DNA of 29,415 bases. Source: a bacterium (lineage in GTDB: Bacteria > Patescibacteriota > Minisyncoccia > Minisyncoccales > GWA2-38-27). Numbering within the stretch: position 1 is the first letter of the stretch; every line of letters begins with the position of its first letter. Of this stretch, positions 14,846 through 23,949 are shown in pieces. The translations under genes and the position numbers were made by a program. The stretch lies in assembly GCA_029553225.1 (NCBI GenBank), contig JAKPCP010000007.1, positions 1 through 29,415 on the forward strand, given 5' to 3'. The notes under the pieces are model-generated. The model did not search any database. It was not told the DNA's origin and saw only the letters and a program-made list of their open reading frames with translations.

Positions 14846-16492
14846 TTAATAAATTATATTGATTAAACGATGAGCCTGACGCTCGGCTTCTTCAACGTAC
14901 GTTTTGATGCTTTCTTGTCGCTTAATTTTACCATCGGAAAGAAGATAAACATCAGTGGGGAAAAATCGTTTTAAAAATTGACGGTCATGCGAAACAAGTA
15001 AAATTGTGCCTTCATACCGAGCTACCATTTTTTCAAGAGCTTCAATTGCTTCTAAATCAAGATGGTTAGTTGGTTCATCCAAAAGCAACACATTAACTGA
15101 AAGAGCAGAGAAAAGAGCAAAAAGAAGTCGAGCTCTTTCTCCTGGGGAAAGAAATGAGATTGGTTTATCAATCTCTGTTGCTTTAAATCCAAATTTTACA
15201 AACAGAGCGTATGTCTCTCGAATAGTAAAATTTGTCTTTCGGAGAAGAAAATTTTTAATACTTTCTTCACGCGGAAGATTATCATGTTCTTGAGTAAGAT
15301 TGCCAATTATAAGACCATTACCACGGTTAATTTTACCTTCAAGAGACGACAATTCGCCACTAATTGTTCGTAAAAGCGTTGTTTTTCCACTACCATTCAC
15401 TCCAAGAATTACTATGCGACTACCATAAGGAATAGAAAGTGAAATCGGACCAATCCTGAGTTTACTATCAGCATAACTTGCTATCAAATCTACAAGCACA
15501 ATTTCTTTTCCTCCTTTAGATTTTGTTGGTTTAATGTCTATACAAAACAGATCTCGTTCTAATGGTTTTTCGATAATTTCCATTCGCTCTATTCGTTTTT
15601 CAATCGCTTTTGCCTGCTTACCAGATTTACCTGCCTTCTCACGTTTAAAGCCTCGAAGAAATTTATCATTGTCAGTACCAATATAGCGTGAACCAGAAAT
15701 AGTTTTTTGCTTTTTCTTTTGAAGTTGATCTTCAAGTCGTTCAATTTTTTCTTGTTGCTCTTTATGCTTCTGCCACTGTTGTATTAATTCCTTTTCTTTT
15801 CTCAACAAATAGTCCGAATACCTCCCGTTAATTATATTAAGTGTTTTTGTATGCCAATCAATTTCGAAAATTTTTCGTACAATTCGATCAAGAAAGAGAC
15901 GATCATGGGAAACAATGATAGAAGTCGCATCAGTTCGCGCAATAAAACTTTCAAGCCAAACAAGCGCAGGAATATCAAGATTATTAGTTGGTTCATCTAA
16001 AAGCAAAATATCTGGATCAGACAAAAGAACACCCATCATAAATACTTTACTTTTTTGGCCAGAAGAAAGTGAATTGATTTTGCAGTTACTCGAAATATCG
16101 ATTAAGCCAAAACCGGTAAGCATTACCTCTAAACGATGATCGAAAGCATAGCCATTGCGACGTTTATACTCAGTCATTGCTTCTTGAGATTTTTCCATTT
16201 TTTCTTCGAGATTAGCAATACCAGATATTCGACGTAAATAATCACGAATTGTTTCGTTAGAAATAAGGCTTGTGTCTTGCGGCATATAACCGATAATCGC
16301 ATCCTTCCTTGTCATAACTTCGCCAGAATCGGGTTCAATTATACCGGCTAAAATTTTTAAAAGCGTTGTTTTTCCAGTACCATTGTAACCAATTAAGCCA
16401 ACTTTTTGTCCTCGTTCTAAAGAAAACGATACATTTTCCAGTATCGTTACCGCTCCATAACTTTTGCAAATTTTATCTGCTTTTATTTCCAT
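14846..16492 (-). CDS. ABC-F family ribosome-associated ATPase
   Basis: A 548-residue soluble protein with two ABC domains and no membrane segments. Domain 1 has Walker A GYNGTGKTT, signature LSSGQ and Walker B ILLLDEPTNNLD. Domain 2 has Walker A GVNGSGKTT, signature LSPGE and Walker B VLLLDEPTNHLD. They are joined by a charged helical linker (about 230-310, EKIERLEDQLQKKKQK), the arm that reaches the peptidyl-transferase centre in ABC-F proteins. Members act as translation factors (EttA, Uup, YbiT) or protect ribosomes from antibiotics. The sequence does not decide which. The start at 16492 is fixed by AAGGAGG nine bases upstream. An earlier in-frame ATG at 16525 would put this Shine-Dalgarno inside the gene. 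The upstream hairpin and overlapping leader ORF suggest translational control. Confidence 0.93.
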   Translation of the reverse strand: MEIKADKICKSYGAVTILENVSFSLERGQKVGLIGYNGTGKTTLLKILAGIIEPDSGEVMTRKDAIIGYMPQDTSLISNETIRDYLRRISGIANLEEKMEKSQEAMTEYKRRNGYAFDHRLEVMLTGFGLIDISSNCKINSLSSGQKSKVFMMGVLLSDPDILLLDEPTNNLDIPALVWLESFIARTDATSIIVSHDRLFLDRIVRKIFEIDWHTKTLNIINGRYSDYLLRKEKELIQQWQKHKEQQEKIERLEDQLQKKKQKTISGSRYIGTDNDKFLRGFKREKAGKSGKQAKAIEKRIERMEIIEKPLERDLFCIDIKPTKSKGGKEIVLVDLIASYADSKLRIGPISLSIPYGSRIVILGVNGSGKTTLLRTISGELSSLEGKINRGNGLIIGNLTQEHDNLPREESIKNFLLRKTNFTIRETYALFVKFGFKATEIDKPISFLSPGERARLLFALFSALSVNVLLLDEPTNHLDLEAIEALEKMVARYEGTILLVSHDRQFLKRFFPTDVYLLSDGKIKRQESIKTYVEEAERQAHRLINIIY

Positions 16493-16544
16493 AATAAATA
16501 CCTCCTTGATTTTTATTAAGGGCAATTCTTCTATTTTTGCCCAT
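16473..16544 (-). CDS. Possible 23-codon leader peptide of the ABC-F gene
   Basis: A short frame, MGKNRRIALNKNQGGIYYGN then KSR, spans the Shine-Dalgarno of the ABC-F gene and ends inside its sixth codon in another frame. A 6-bp hairpin, GGGCAA (16520-16525) / TTGCCC (16537-16542), covers its own start codon. Leader peptides controlling ABC-F resistance genes are known, but here no Shine-Dalgarno for the peptide is evident, so translation is unproven. Confidence 0.3.
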   Translation of the reverse strand: MGKNRRIALNKNQGGIYYGNKSR

Positions 16545-16842
16545 GTTTCTTGTTTAAAAAATTTTTAAAGTACACCTTCGATAATATTCAAAAACTAAAA
16601 TGATCTAAATAAACAAAATGAATATATAAATCGAAGCTATACGTAGTTTTACATATTTTAATTCTTATTTTAATTTTACTTTTAATTAATAAAGTCTTTA
16701 AATTAAACTGTTTAAGTTTTTTAACCAATCTTTCAGTGAATAAATCATTATCGTTAGCACTAATCGGATTTTTCTACAATCTTAAAAGATTAGAATAACT
16801 TTTAATAATCGAAAAAAATGATAAAATGTTGATTGCTTAAAA
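16545..16842. other. Intergenic region upstream of the ABC-F gene
   Basis: About 300 AT-rich bases with no gene. It must hold the ABC-F promoter on the minus strand, but I see no -35/-10 pair clearly better than background. A short palindrome AATCTTAAAAGATT lies near 16779-16792. No strong terminator for the NUDIX gene is evident. Confidence 0.5.
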
Positions 16843-17289
16843 TCAAAATAATTTTTTTTTAATTTCTACTATTAGGTTATTAGCTATTGGCGGATATATT
16901 TTTTCTCTTTCAATTTTCTTTAGAGAAATCCATTTAAAATTATTATGCTCAAATTCATTATCTCCATTAAGGATTGGAATTGGTTCTATTCCTGAAACAT
17001 AGCAATAACTAACATATCCTTTGATTTTTGTCTTGCTGCCTTGTTCAGTATCAATCTCATCATTAACAATGGCTATTAATTCGGGCATTGTCTGTGGACT
17101 AAAGCCCGTTTCTTCTTTTAATTCTCTTAGTGTCGCATTCAACCAAGTTTCTCCTATGTTAATTCCACCCTTTACCGGTTCCCATTGATTATTATTAACT
17201 CTTTTAAGCAAAAGAACGTTTTTCCCACTATCAATTACAAAAATCATAACTGCCATAATTATATTTTCTTTTTTTTCTGGGTTACCCAT
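16843..17289 (-). CDS. NUDIX hydrolase
   Basis: A 148-residue protein with a complete Nudix box, G-x5-E-x7-REL-x-EE-x-GF, in GINIGETWLNATLRELKEET followed by GF (about residues 43-65). This is the Mg-binding helix that cleaves nucleoside diphosphate-X compounds. The strand before it (NVLLLKRVNNNQWEPVKGG) is typical of MutT/diadenosine-polyphosphate-type members. It ends with an intact C-terminal helix. The gene follows the asparagine-synthetase-like gene by 32 bases with no terminator between, so it is probably the last gene of that operon and may process a nucleotide-linked intermediate or clean up a side product (inference). There is no Shine-Dalgarno. An internal Met12 is an alternative start. 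Confidence 0.9.
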   Translation of the reverse strand: MGNPEKKENIIMAVMIFVIDSGKNVLLLKRVNNNQWEPVKGGINIGETWLNATLRELKEETGFSPQTMPELIAIVNDEIDTEQGSKTKIKGYVSYCYVSGIEPIPILNGDNEFEHNNFKWISLKKIEREKIYPPIANNLIVEIKKKLF

Positions 17290-17321
17290 ATTAATATTAA
17301 TTTTTTAAATAATTATCATTT

Positions 17322-18302
17322 TTAAAAGTTTAAAATTTTATTATTATATTGTAACATGCCACAAGTAGTGCAATAAACAGAATTTTTTGCTCTTAATTTT
17401 GAACTGCAGTAAAGACATTTATTTCCATTTTTTATTGGCTTATATTTATTATTAGAATTTAAAATATCAAAAAGAAAACATTCGAATCCGCTTCCAAAAT
17501 TAATGTTATATTTGTTCCTATATTTATCGATGTCGGCATAGTTATTATATTTTTTAATTAGAAAATCCAAAGTAGAAGCGCCTGTAAACGCCATCATTTG
17601 AGGCCGATTAATAATAATATTCGGCAATTTTTTTTCAAAAGCTTTTCTTAAAATATATTTTGTTATTTTTGTTCCGTCTTTACTCTTTTTGATTCTGTAT
17701 TTTAATGGAATTTTCAATGCAAAATTTATTATGTTTAAATCATAAAAAGGCATTATTATTTTAATTCCAAGATAATTAGCAATTTTTTCTGTCATTACAT
17801 TAATATCTTTCATTCTAATATTAATAAATTCTTTTAATGAGTCATCATCATCTTTCCAATTTAACATTACAGGAAAAGAACCAAATAAATCATCAGATCC
17901 TTCGCCTGTAGCAATCGTAGCAATATCGTTTTTTTTCGCTATCCCTAATCCCTTCAAAAGAACAATTCCGGCCGAAACCCAATATATATTAAAATTCTCT
18001 AAGATAAGTACAACTTTTTTTATTAACCTAGGTATTTCCTCATCGTTAATAGTAACAAAAAGATGTGTTTTAATATTTATCTTTCTAGACACAATTTTTG
18101 CAAATTTTTGATCAGGTGAATTAATTTTATTTTTAATAACAGTAATAACTTTTAAATTTTTATTATATTTTTTTCCCAATAGGGTAATAACACTACTGTC
18201 TATCCCACCCGACAATAGAACAGCATCAGGACAATTATTTTTTATTGTTTCATCAAGTAGTCTAAATAATCGATTTTTATAATAGGTTAGTTTTTGTTGC
18301 AT
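17322..18302 (-). CDS. Asparagine-synthetase-like ATP-pyrophosphatase with C-terminal zinc ribbon
   Basis: A 326-residue protein related to the synthetase half of AsnB. The PP-loop SGGIDSS (31-37) activates a carboxylate as acyl-adenylate. GEGSDDLFG (133-141) corresponds to GEGxDELFGG of AsnB. PFYDLNIINFALKIP (185-199) and KYILRKAFEKKLP (215-227) match AsnB landmarks. The N-terminal glutaminase domain is absent, so the nitrogen donor must be ammonia, an amine or another protein's product. A C-terminal zinc ribbon, Cys296-x2-Cys299...Cys311-x2-Cys314, is unusual for this family. The gene overlaps the TIM-barrel gene by 16 bases, showing tight coupling. It probably forms an amide bond on a pathway intermediate. 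Substrate unknown. Confidence 0.85.
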   Translation of the reverse strand: MQQKLTYYKNRLFRLLDETIKNNCPDAVLLSGGIDSSVITLLGKKYNKNLKVITVIKNKINSPDQKFAKIVSRKINIKTHLFVTINDEEIPRLIKKVVLILENFNIYWVSAGIVLLKGLGIAKKNDIATIATGEGSDDLFGSFPVMLNWKDDDDSLKEFINIRMKDINVMTEKIANYLGIKIIMPFYDLNIINFALKIPLKYRIKKSKDGTKITKYILRKAFEKKLPNIIINRPQMMAFTGASTLDFLIKKYNNYADIDKYRNKYNINFGSGFECFLFDILNSNNKYKPIKNGNKCLYCSSKLRAKNSVYCTTCGMLQYNNKILNF

Positions 18303-19003
18303 AATACGTTGGAAATTAAGGATAAATTATTGTTCAACTCATTTATGAAAGTTCTAATATTGTTAGTTTTTTTATTTGTTCCTTCAAAAATAAATGGGAC
18401 ATTATTAAAATTTGATATTTGCGATACTTCATAATAAATATCTCTTAACCATGAAATATTTTTTTTGTCAAAAAGGTTATGATTTTTATAAGCAAAATGA
18501 AATTCTTTTATTTGTTTGTAGTTATTTTTAACAAAATCTAAAAAAATCTTTTTATTAAATTTTTCTTTATTCCAAAAATGATTTATGTCGCAAACAATAA
18601 ATTGTTCTAATTTTAGACTATTATGCATTATAAGATCGTTTTCTACTCCAATCTTTTGTTTATATTTAATAAATTTGTATCCGTATTTTACAAAATCAGC
18701 ATAATGAAAAACTAATAATTTTATGTCTAGTTTTGCATCTAAGTATCTAATATCCTGCATAATCTTATTTAGGCCTATTTCTTTCCAATCTTTTCTAGGT
18801 AAATGTAAATGGATCTGTTTTTTATTGTTTTTTAAAAATAATGAATTTTTATATGATTCAAAATATAAATTATATGTTTTTTTATCATAAAAACTTAATT
18901 CTATAATATTAAGATTCTTGCTTAATAAATGTTTTAAAAAAAATTCAATTTTATCAGAAGAATTTAATATTCTGTAATGTGCTCCTAATGATATACCAAT
19001 CAT
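18287..19003 (-). CDS. Xylose-isomerase-like TIM-barrel protein
   Basis: A 238-residue protein with the strand pattern and metal-ligand candidates of the AP-endonuclease-2/sugar isomerase barrel superfamily: IIELS (Glu35), IHLHLP (His65, His67), LLVFHYADF (His100), IGVEN (Glu121), VCDINH (Asp139, His142), EFHFAY (Glu167, His169) and FIFEGT (Glu207). Such barrels bind one to three divalent metals and act as isomerases, epimerases, endonucleases or, in the MNIO/DUF692 branch, iron oxidases that modify peptides. The sequence does not place it in one branch. It overlaps the radical SAM gene by four bases (ATGA) and the AsnB-like gene by 16, so the three proteins are almost certainly made together. 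No signal peptide. Confidence 0.7.
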   Translation of the reverse strand: MIGISLGAHYRILNSSDKIEFFLKHLLSKNLNIIELSFYDKKTYNLYFESYKNSLFLKNNKKQIHLHLPRKDWKEIGLNKIMQDIRYLDAKLDIKLLVFHYADFVKYGYKFIKYKQKIGVENDLIMHNSLKLEQFIVCDINHFWNKEKFNKKIFLDFVKNNYKQIKEFHFAYKNHNLFDKKNISWLRDIYYEVSQISNFNNVPFIFEGTNKKTNNIRTFINELNNNLSLISNVLCNKN

Positions 19004-20256
19004 ATTCTTTGTTTTAAAATGTTTTCAAAATTATCTGGGTCAACAATTAATTGAAAATATTGTTTTTTAGTTAACCCCTTAATACCATATTTATAATAAG
19101 TAAATTTATCCATTTTTTGTATATCGGTAATATCTATGTTTTTTTTATTTTTTATTTCATCAAAAGGAGAATATGATGTCGGACGTATCACTATATTATT
19201 TTTTTTCATTAATGAAAATAATTCAAAAATATCATCTTTAGTCTGATAAGGTATTCCTAGCATAATTAAACCTTTTAAAATAACTTTGTATTTATTGCAA
19301 TATTTTGCCACTGTTACAATTTGTTCTTTTGAAAATTGTTTTTTTATATAAATTGAAGATTTATTAATAGTTTCCAGGCCTACCGATATTTTATAGCAAC
19401 CTGCTTTGGCCATAGCACTAATTAAGGATTCATCGGTTAATAAATCAACTCTACTTGTTACGCACCATGATGTCTTGATTTTCCTTTTAATTATTTCTTT
19501 ACATAGCTTCAAAACCCACTCGTTATCAGAATTAAAGGTTGGAGCAAAAAATTTAAAACTTGTAAAATTGTCTTTATTCCTTTCAATAAAATCACATATT
19601 TCTGTAGTATTTTTTCTTCTTTCATGCAATCCAAAGGTACAAGAAGCAAAACAATATCTACAATTAAAGGGACAACCCCTGGCAACTGTTATTGTTAATT
19701 CTTTTTTTCTATTCAAGTTATTATAAAAATTAATTGGCGCATTTTTAATATCGGTAAACTTCCAGTTATTAAAAAGAAATTCTCCCTTAAACTCTTGATT
19801 TATCTTCTTAATATATACTCCTGATGGTTGAATACTTTTATCTTTAATATAATTAATATAATTCAACAATGACAATTCCCAATCTCCGCTAGTAACAATA
19901 GCATCAAAACAATCAAAATTTTTAAAGAAATCGGGAATAAAATTAACAATATCACCATATATTATAATTTTTTTATTGTCATCGATAGTTTTTAAAAATT
20001 CGGCAAATCTTATTGTTTGAGAGATATTTTCCACCCTGACCAAAAGGATTATTATTGAAAAATTTTCTTTTAAAATTATTTTACATAAATCAAAAATACT
20101 GAATTGATGGTCGAGACAATCAATTGATTTGAGTTTTATATTTTTTTGATTACCGAGAAAACTTGCGATTTCCCAAAAATAAGTATATCTTTTAGGAATA
20201 GTAATGTGGATTGGCCTTGTTCCTGTTTGTTTGGGATAAACATGCAATATTTTCAT
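19000..20256 (-). CDS. B12-binding-like radical SAM enzyme
   Basis: A 418-residue enzyme. Residues 1-150 form a Rossmann-like domain of the type that binds cobalamin in radical SAM methyltransferases and cyclases (strands SIIILLVRV, KKIIIYGD, FDAIVTSGD), although the B12 DxHxxG signature is not seen. Residues 185-400 are the radical SAM barrel: VARGCPFNCRYC with Cys195, Cys199 and Cys202 for the iron-sulfur cluster, then SFKFFAPTF, a SWCVTSRVDLL strand, YKISVGLETIN and VILKGLIMLGIP. This matches the Elp3/MiaB-like class B barrel. It is the first gene of the operon. TATAAT at 20287-20282 may be its -10. It probably performs the key chemistry of the pathway (methylation, cyclisation or C-C bond formation), with the exact reaction unknown. 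Confidence 0.88.
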   Translation of the reverse strand: MKILHVYPKQTGTRPIHITIPKRYTYFWEIASFLGNQKNIKLKSIDCLDHQFSIFDLCKIILKENFSIIILLVRVENISQTIRFAEFLKTIDDNKKIIIYGDIVNFIPDFFKNFDCFDAIVTSGDWELSLLNYINYIKDKSIQPSGVYIKKINQEFKGEFLFNNWKFTDIKNAPINFYNNLNRKKELTITVARGCPFNCRYCFASCTFGLHERRKNTTEICDFIERNKDNFTSFKFFAPTFNSDNEWVLKLCKEIIKRKIKTSWCVTSRVDLLTDESLISAMAKAGCYKISVGLETINKSSIYIKKQFSKEQIVTVAKYCNKYKVILKGLIMLGIPYQTKDDIFELFSLMKKNNIVIRPTSYSPFDEIKNKKNIDITDIQKMDKFTYYKYGIKGLTKKQYFQLIVDPDNFENILKQRI

Positions 20257-20697
20257 ATTTGTAAATTAATTAACTAAAATTATTATAAACAAGTTATGGA
20301 ATTTTTCCAGCTTTATCTATATAAACAATGGTGAAACACTATACAATTTTAGGATAGATTCAAGTTTTTAACGCAACACTTTTCGACCTTTATTTTCTTA
20401 TCTGATTTTGGATTAAATTAGTCCAATTGCGCCAAGCGTCTGTACTTTGTGGTTTATCCCATTATTTAGAATTTGCAAGCTTAATTTCTCTCTATAAAAT
20501 TTATAAAGAGTAAGATTCGTTACTCAGAAACTCATTAAAATTATCAGGAAAAGGGAAACATTTTTCATAGTTAACTCCTATATCACCAAAATGATACTTA
20601 TATTTTGATCTTTTTTTATCGCACAGAAAAAATGTGTTTCCACTATAACAGTATTTGTTTTTATCAATATAATGACAGCCGAAATGATTTTCATTTG
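20257..20697. other. Region between rSAM operon and tRNA-Asn
   Basis: No supported gene. It holds a candidate minus-strand -10 TATAAT at 20287-20282 for the radical SAM operon. A minus-strand frame (20501-20697) reads FGCHYIDKNKYCYSG and FFLCDKK, is Cys- and aromatic-rich and lacks its own start. In the same frame after three stops comes a further scrap (20386-20461, WDKPQSTDAWRNW). These look like pieces of a decayed gene lying directly 3' of a tRNA. Confidence 0.4.
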
Positions 20698-20769
20698 CTC
20701 CGGTGGTAGGATTCGAACCTACAACCAAAGGCTTAACAGGCCTCTGCGCTACCGTTGCGCTACACCGGA
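20698..20769 (-). tRNA. tRNA-Asn(GTT)
   Basis: Complete cloverleaf on the minus strand: acceptor TCCGGTG / CACCGGA, D-arm GCGC/GCGC, anticodon stem GAGGC/GCCTT with loop CTGTTAA (anticodon GTT), T-arm GTAGG-TTCGAAT-CCTAC, discriminator G as expected for Asn. CCA is not encoded. It lies 38 bases after the rpoD stop and is probably co-transcribed with dnaG-rpoD. Confidence 0.95.
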
Positions 20770-20807
20770 ATAATAATCTCTTTTTATATAATTTTATTTT
20801 ATTTTTT

Positions 20808-22124
20808 TCAATACCCTTTAAGTTTTTTTATTTTTTCATGCTCTCTAATTTTCTGTAAAGCCTTCGCTTCAATTTGTCTAATTCTTTCTCTTGTAACTTT
20901 AAATTCTTTTCCCACTTCTTCTAATGTATGAGTCACTCCATCTTCTAATCCAAATCTCATTGATAATATTTTTTGTTCTCTTGGGGTTAAATCTACTAAA
21001 ATTTCATTGAACCTGTCTTTTAATAAAGACCTTGCGGTATGATGAACAGGGGAAACAGTTTTTTCATCTTCAACAAATTCTGCTAAAGCGCTGTCTTCTT
21101 TATCTTCTCCAACTGGCATATCTAAGGAAACAATCTCTTGTGATATTTTTTTTATATGATGAACTTTATCAACCTCAATGCCCATTTCTGACGCTATTTC
21201 TTCTGGCATTGGCTCTCTTCCTAAATCTTGAAGTAATCTTCTTCTCGCCTGATTATATTTTGAAATAGTCTCTACCATATGAACCGGTATTCTAATTGTT
21301 CTTGCTTGATCTGCTAGTGCTCTGGTAATTGATTGTTTTATCCACCAAGTGGCATAAGTTGAAAATTTATAACCTTTTCTCCAATCAAATTTCTCAACCG
21401 CTCGAAAAAGACCAAGATTTCCCTCTTGAATTAAATCAAGCAAAGTTAAATTTGGAGATCTTCCGACATATTTTTTGGCAATAGAAACAACAAGCCTTAA
21501 ATTTGCTCTAGCTAATTTTTTCTTTGCCTCTTCATCTCCTTTTTCAATTCTTTTTGCTAATTCTTTTTCCTCTTCAGCAGTAATAAATGGAATTTTTCCA
21601 ATCTCTTTTAGATAAAGCTGAATTGGATCAACTTTTTCTTCTTGTGCTTTTGTTTTTTTTGTTTTCGGCTCTATCTCTAAATATCCTTTGTTTTCTTTTA
21701 TCTCTATTCCCTCTTTTTCTATTTCATTATACAGTCTTTCCAGTCCTAAAATATCTTTCTCTATATTAGGAAAGTAATATAAAATCTCTGATTGAGTAAT
21801 AAAGCCTCTTTCTCTTCCTTTTTTAATTAATTCTTGAAGTTTTTCCTCTTTAAAAACACTGTTTTTTATTTTTTCTTTTTTTGTTTTTTTCTCTGTTTTT
21901 GATTTTTTCTTTCCTTCTTTCTTATCAACCTTTTTTATTTTCATTTTTCTTTTTAATTTTGCGGAATCCTTTTTTTTCGTACTCTTTTTTTCTTTTTTGT
22001 TTATTTTTTGCTTATCTGTTTTTCTGTTTTTTTTAATTTTTTTATCTTTTGCTTTTTCTTTTTTCTGATTTTTTGTAGAGGAATTATTTTTCTTTTTTTG
22101 AATTTTATTTTTTTTGCTTTTCAT
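20808..22124 (-). CDS. rpoD: Primary sigma factor RpoD (sigma-70)
   Basis: A 438-residue vegetative sigma factor. Residues 1 to about 93 are an almost pure Lys/Asn/Ser/Thr tract, followed by a region 1.1-like segment ([20 protein letters not shown] and following), region 1.2 ([20 protein letters not shown]), region 2 ([51 protein letters not shown]), region 3 ([15 protein letters not shown]) and region 4 ([18 protein letters not shown] with recognition helix [18 protein letters not shown]). All core-binding and promoter-recognition landmarks are intact. It follows dnaG by four bases, a reduced version of the rpsU-dnaG-rpoD macromolecular synthesis operon, and is followed by tRNA-Asn. The consensus-like promoters in this window fit this sigma. 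Confidence 0.98.
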   Translation of the reverse strand: MKSKKNKIQKKKNNSSTKNQKKEKAKDKKIKKNRKTDKQKINKKEKKSTKKKDSAKLKRKMKIKKVDKKEGKKKSKTEKKTKKEKIKNSVFKEEKLQELIKKGRERGFITQSEILYYFPNIEKDILGLERLYNEIEKEGIEIKENKGYLEIEPKTKKTKAQEEKVDPIQLYLKEIGKIPFITAEEEKELAKRIEKGDEEAKKKLARANLRLVVSIAKKYVGRSPNLTLLDLIQEGNLGLFRAVEKFDWRKGYKFSTYATWWIKQSITRALADQARTIRIPVHMVETISKYNQARRRLLQDLGREPMPEEIASEMGIEVDKVHHIKKISQEIVSLDMPVGEDKEDSALAEFVEDEKTVSPVHHTARSLLKDRFNEILVDLTPREQKILSMRFGLEDGVTHTLEEVGKEFKVTRERIRQIEAKALQKIREHEKIKKLKGY

Positions 22125-22128
22125 ATTT

Positions 22129-23925
22129 TTAAGATGTTTCTAAATCATTTTTTATTTTAGAATAAGAATTAAAATCTTCCATTAGTTTTTGAATTTGGGA
22201 AGAATTATTTTGCCCTTCTGCTTCTTTAATTTTAAACCCTATTTCATTTAATTTATCTTTTATATTTAAAACTTTAATTTCTTTTAAGCAATACTGGAAT
22301 TCTTTTTCTAAATTTATTCCTGGATCAATCTCCATAACTTCTGCCCTAAAAGACAACATATCTATTAAACTTTTAATATTGTTTTCTAAGTTTTTATCTA
22401 AATAATTAGCATTTTGGGGAGAAGTCATAGTTTTTATTATCTGAAGATATTGGGGAGAAAATAATCTTAAATCTTCTTCTTTTAAGTAAGAGGCAAGTTG
22501 AGGAAATTTTAAAAATAAAGTTATTAAATATTCCTGTAGCATATCTTTTTTCGTTTTTGAAGAAACGTAAAATGGCTCTTTTATATTTTTATCAATCTCT
22601 TCTTCGATTTTATTATCTTCTAATTTAAAATTTTGTGAAGTAGGAATTTTCTTTAATTCCTCAAAAACATCTTCTTCTTTCACATTTAAAATTTCAGACA
22701 AATCCTTTACCCATAAAGTTTGCTCAATTTTATTTGGAATATTTTTAATAATTGGCAAAATTGTTTTAGCAATTTCTTTTTTTCCTTCAATTGTATCTCT
22801 ATTAAAATCTTTTAAAACTTTTTCAAAATAAAAATCATGAATAGTTTTTGCGTTTTTAACCAAATCCTCCCATAACTTAATATCTTTTAAAACAACATCA
22901 GCCGGGTCTAAATCTTCTGGCATTGTAATCACTTTAATATTAAACCCTAAAGACTGCGCTAAATCTATTCCTCTTTTTGTTGCTGAATCCCCAGCAACAT
23001 CCATATCAAAAGCAGTAAATAAATTATCAGAATATCTTTTTAAAATTCTTAATTGATATTCAGTTAATCCTGTACCCGAAGCAGCAACCACATTTTCAAA
23101 ACCAGATTGATTTACCATAATAGCGTCCATATAACCTTCAACTAAAATACAAAAATCTTTTCTTCTTATTTCTAAATTCGCCATATTCAAACCATAAAGA
23201 GTTCTACTTTTGTCATAAAGTAATGTATTTGAAATGTTTATATATTTTCCTCCTTCATCATTTTTTTTCACTTCTTCAAAAACTCTTCCCCCAAAACCAA
23301 TCACTTGAGAAGTAATATTAAAAACAGGAAACATAATTCTTCCACGAAAACGATCATAATAGTTTTCTTTTTTTTCTGATTTTAAAGAAAGCCCTGCTTT
23401 TAAAACTTCTTCTCGGGTATAACCTTTGCCAACTAAAAAATCAGACAATGAACGCCAATTATTAGGAGCATATCCTAATCTCCATTTTTTTATAGTTTCT
23501 TCTTTTAATCCTCTTTTTAATAAATACTCTTTTGCTTTTTTTCCATTTTCGCTTTTTTCCAATTGTTTCTCAAAAAACTGACATGACAACTCGCAAATTT
23601 CAAATAATCTTTTTCTTTCTGTTTTTATTTTTGGGTCTTCTCTTTTTAATTCTACGCCAGCCCTTTGCGCTAAAATTTTTAATGCGTCTCCAAATTCAAC
23701 GCCTTCAATTTCTCTAATAAACGCAAAAATATCCCCTCCTTTTCCGCATCCAAAACAATGCCAAATCTGACGGGAAGGAGAAACAAAAAATGAAGGCTTT
23801 TTATCAGAATGAAAAGGACAGGGCGCTCTATAGTTTGCACCTGTTTTTTGAAGTTTCACATAACTACCAACAACATCGACGATATCTAATCGATTTTTTA
23901 TTTCATCAATAGGAGAATCAAGCAT
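22129..23925 (-). CDS. dnaG: DNA primase DnaG
   Basis: A 598-residue replicative primase that makes RNA primers at the fork. The N-terminal CHC2 zinc finger uses Cys36-x2-His39 and Cys57-x2-Cys60 (CPFH...CFGC). The catalytic TOPRIM core contains LVEGYMD (261-267) and the metal-binding AFDMDVAGD (305-313). Motifs [15 protein letters not shown] and LYGL are typical of the polymerase domain. The C-terminal region (about 430-598) is helical and corresponds to the helicase-binding domain. Full length for the family. The start [19 protein letters not shown] is conserved. Four bases separate it from rpoD, and a TGTTATAAT extended -10 lies upstream at 23950-23955. No Shine-Dalgarno is present. Confidence 0.98.
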   Translation of the reverse strand: MLDSPIDEIKNRLDIVDVVGSYVKLQKTGANYRAPCPFHSDKKPSFFVSPSRQIWHCFGCGKGGDIFAFIREIEGVEFGDALKILAQRAGVELKREDPKIKTERKRLFEICELSCQFFEKQLEKSENGKKAKEYLLKRGLKEETIKKWRLGYAPNNWRSLSDFLVGKGYTREEVLKAGLSLKSEKKENYYDRFRGRIMFPVFNITSQVIGFGGRVFEEVKKNDEGGKYINISNTLLYDKSRTLYGLNMANLEIRRKDFCILVEGYMDAIMVNQSGFENVVAASGTGLTEYQLRILKRYSDNLFTAFDMDVAGDSATKRGIDLAQSLGFNIKVITMPEDLDPADVVLKDIKLWEDLVKNAKTIHDFYFEKVLKDFNRDTIEGKKEIAKTILPIIKNIPNKIEQTLWVKDLSEILNVKEEDVFEELKKIPTSQNFKLEDNKIEEEIDKNIKEPFYVSSKTKKDMLQEYLITLFLKFPQLASYLKEEDLRLFSPQYLQIIKTMTSPQNANYLDKNLENNIKSLIDMLSFRAEVMEIDPGINLEKEFQYCLKEIKVLNIKDKLNEIGFKIKEAEGQNNSSQIQKLMEDFNSYSKIKNDLETS

Positions 23926-23949
23926 ATTATTTTATTAAAATTCGTAATT

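Noticed and set aside
20501..20728. 75-codon minus-strand ORF beginning MVVGSNPTTGAN
   Set aside because: Its only ATG and first 11 codons lie inside tRNA-Asn. The VGSNPTTGA start is a standard tRNA translation artefact, and the rest has no start of its own.
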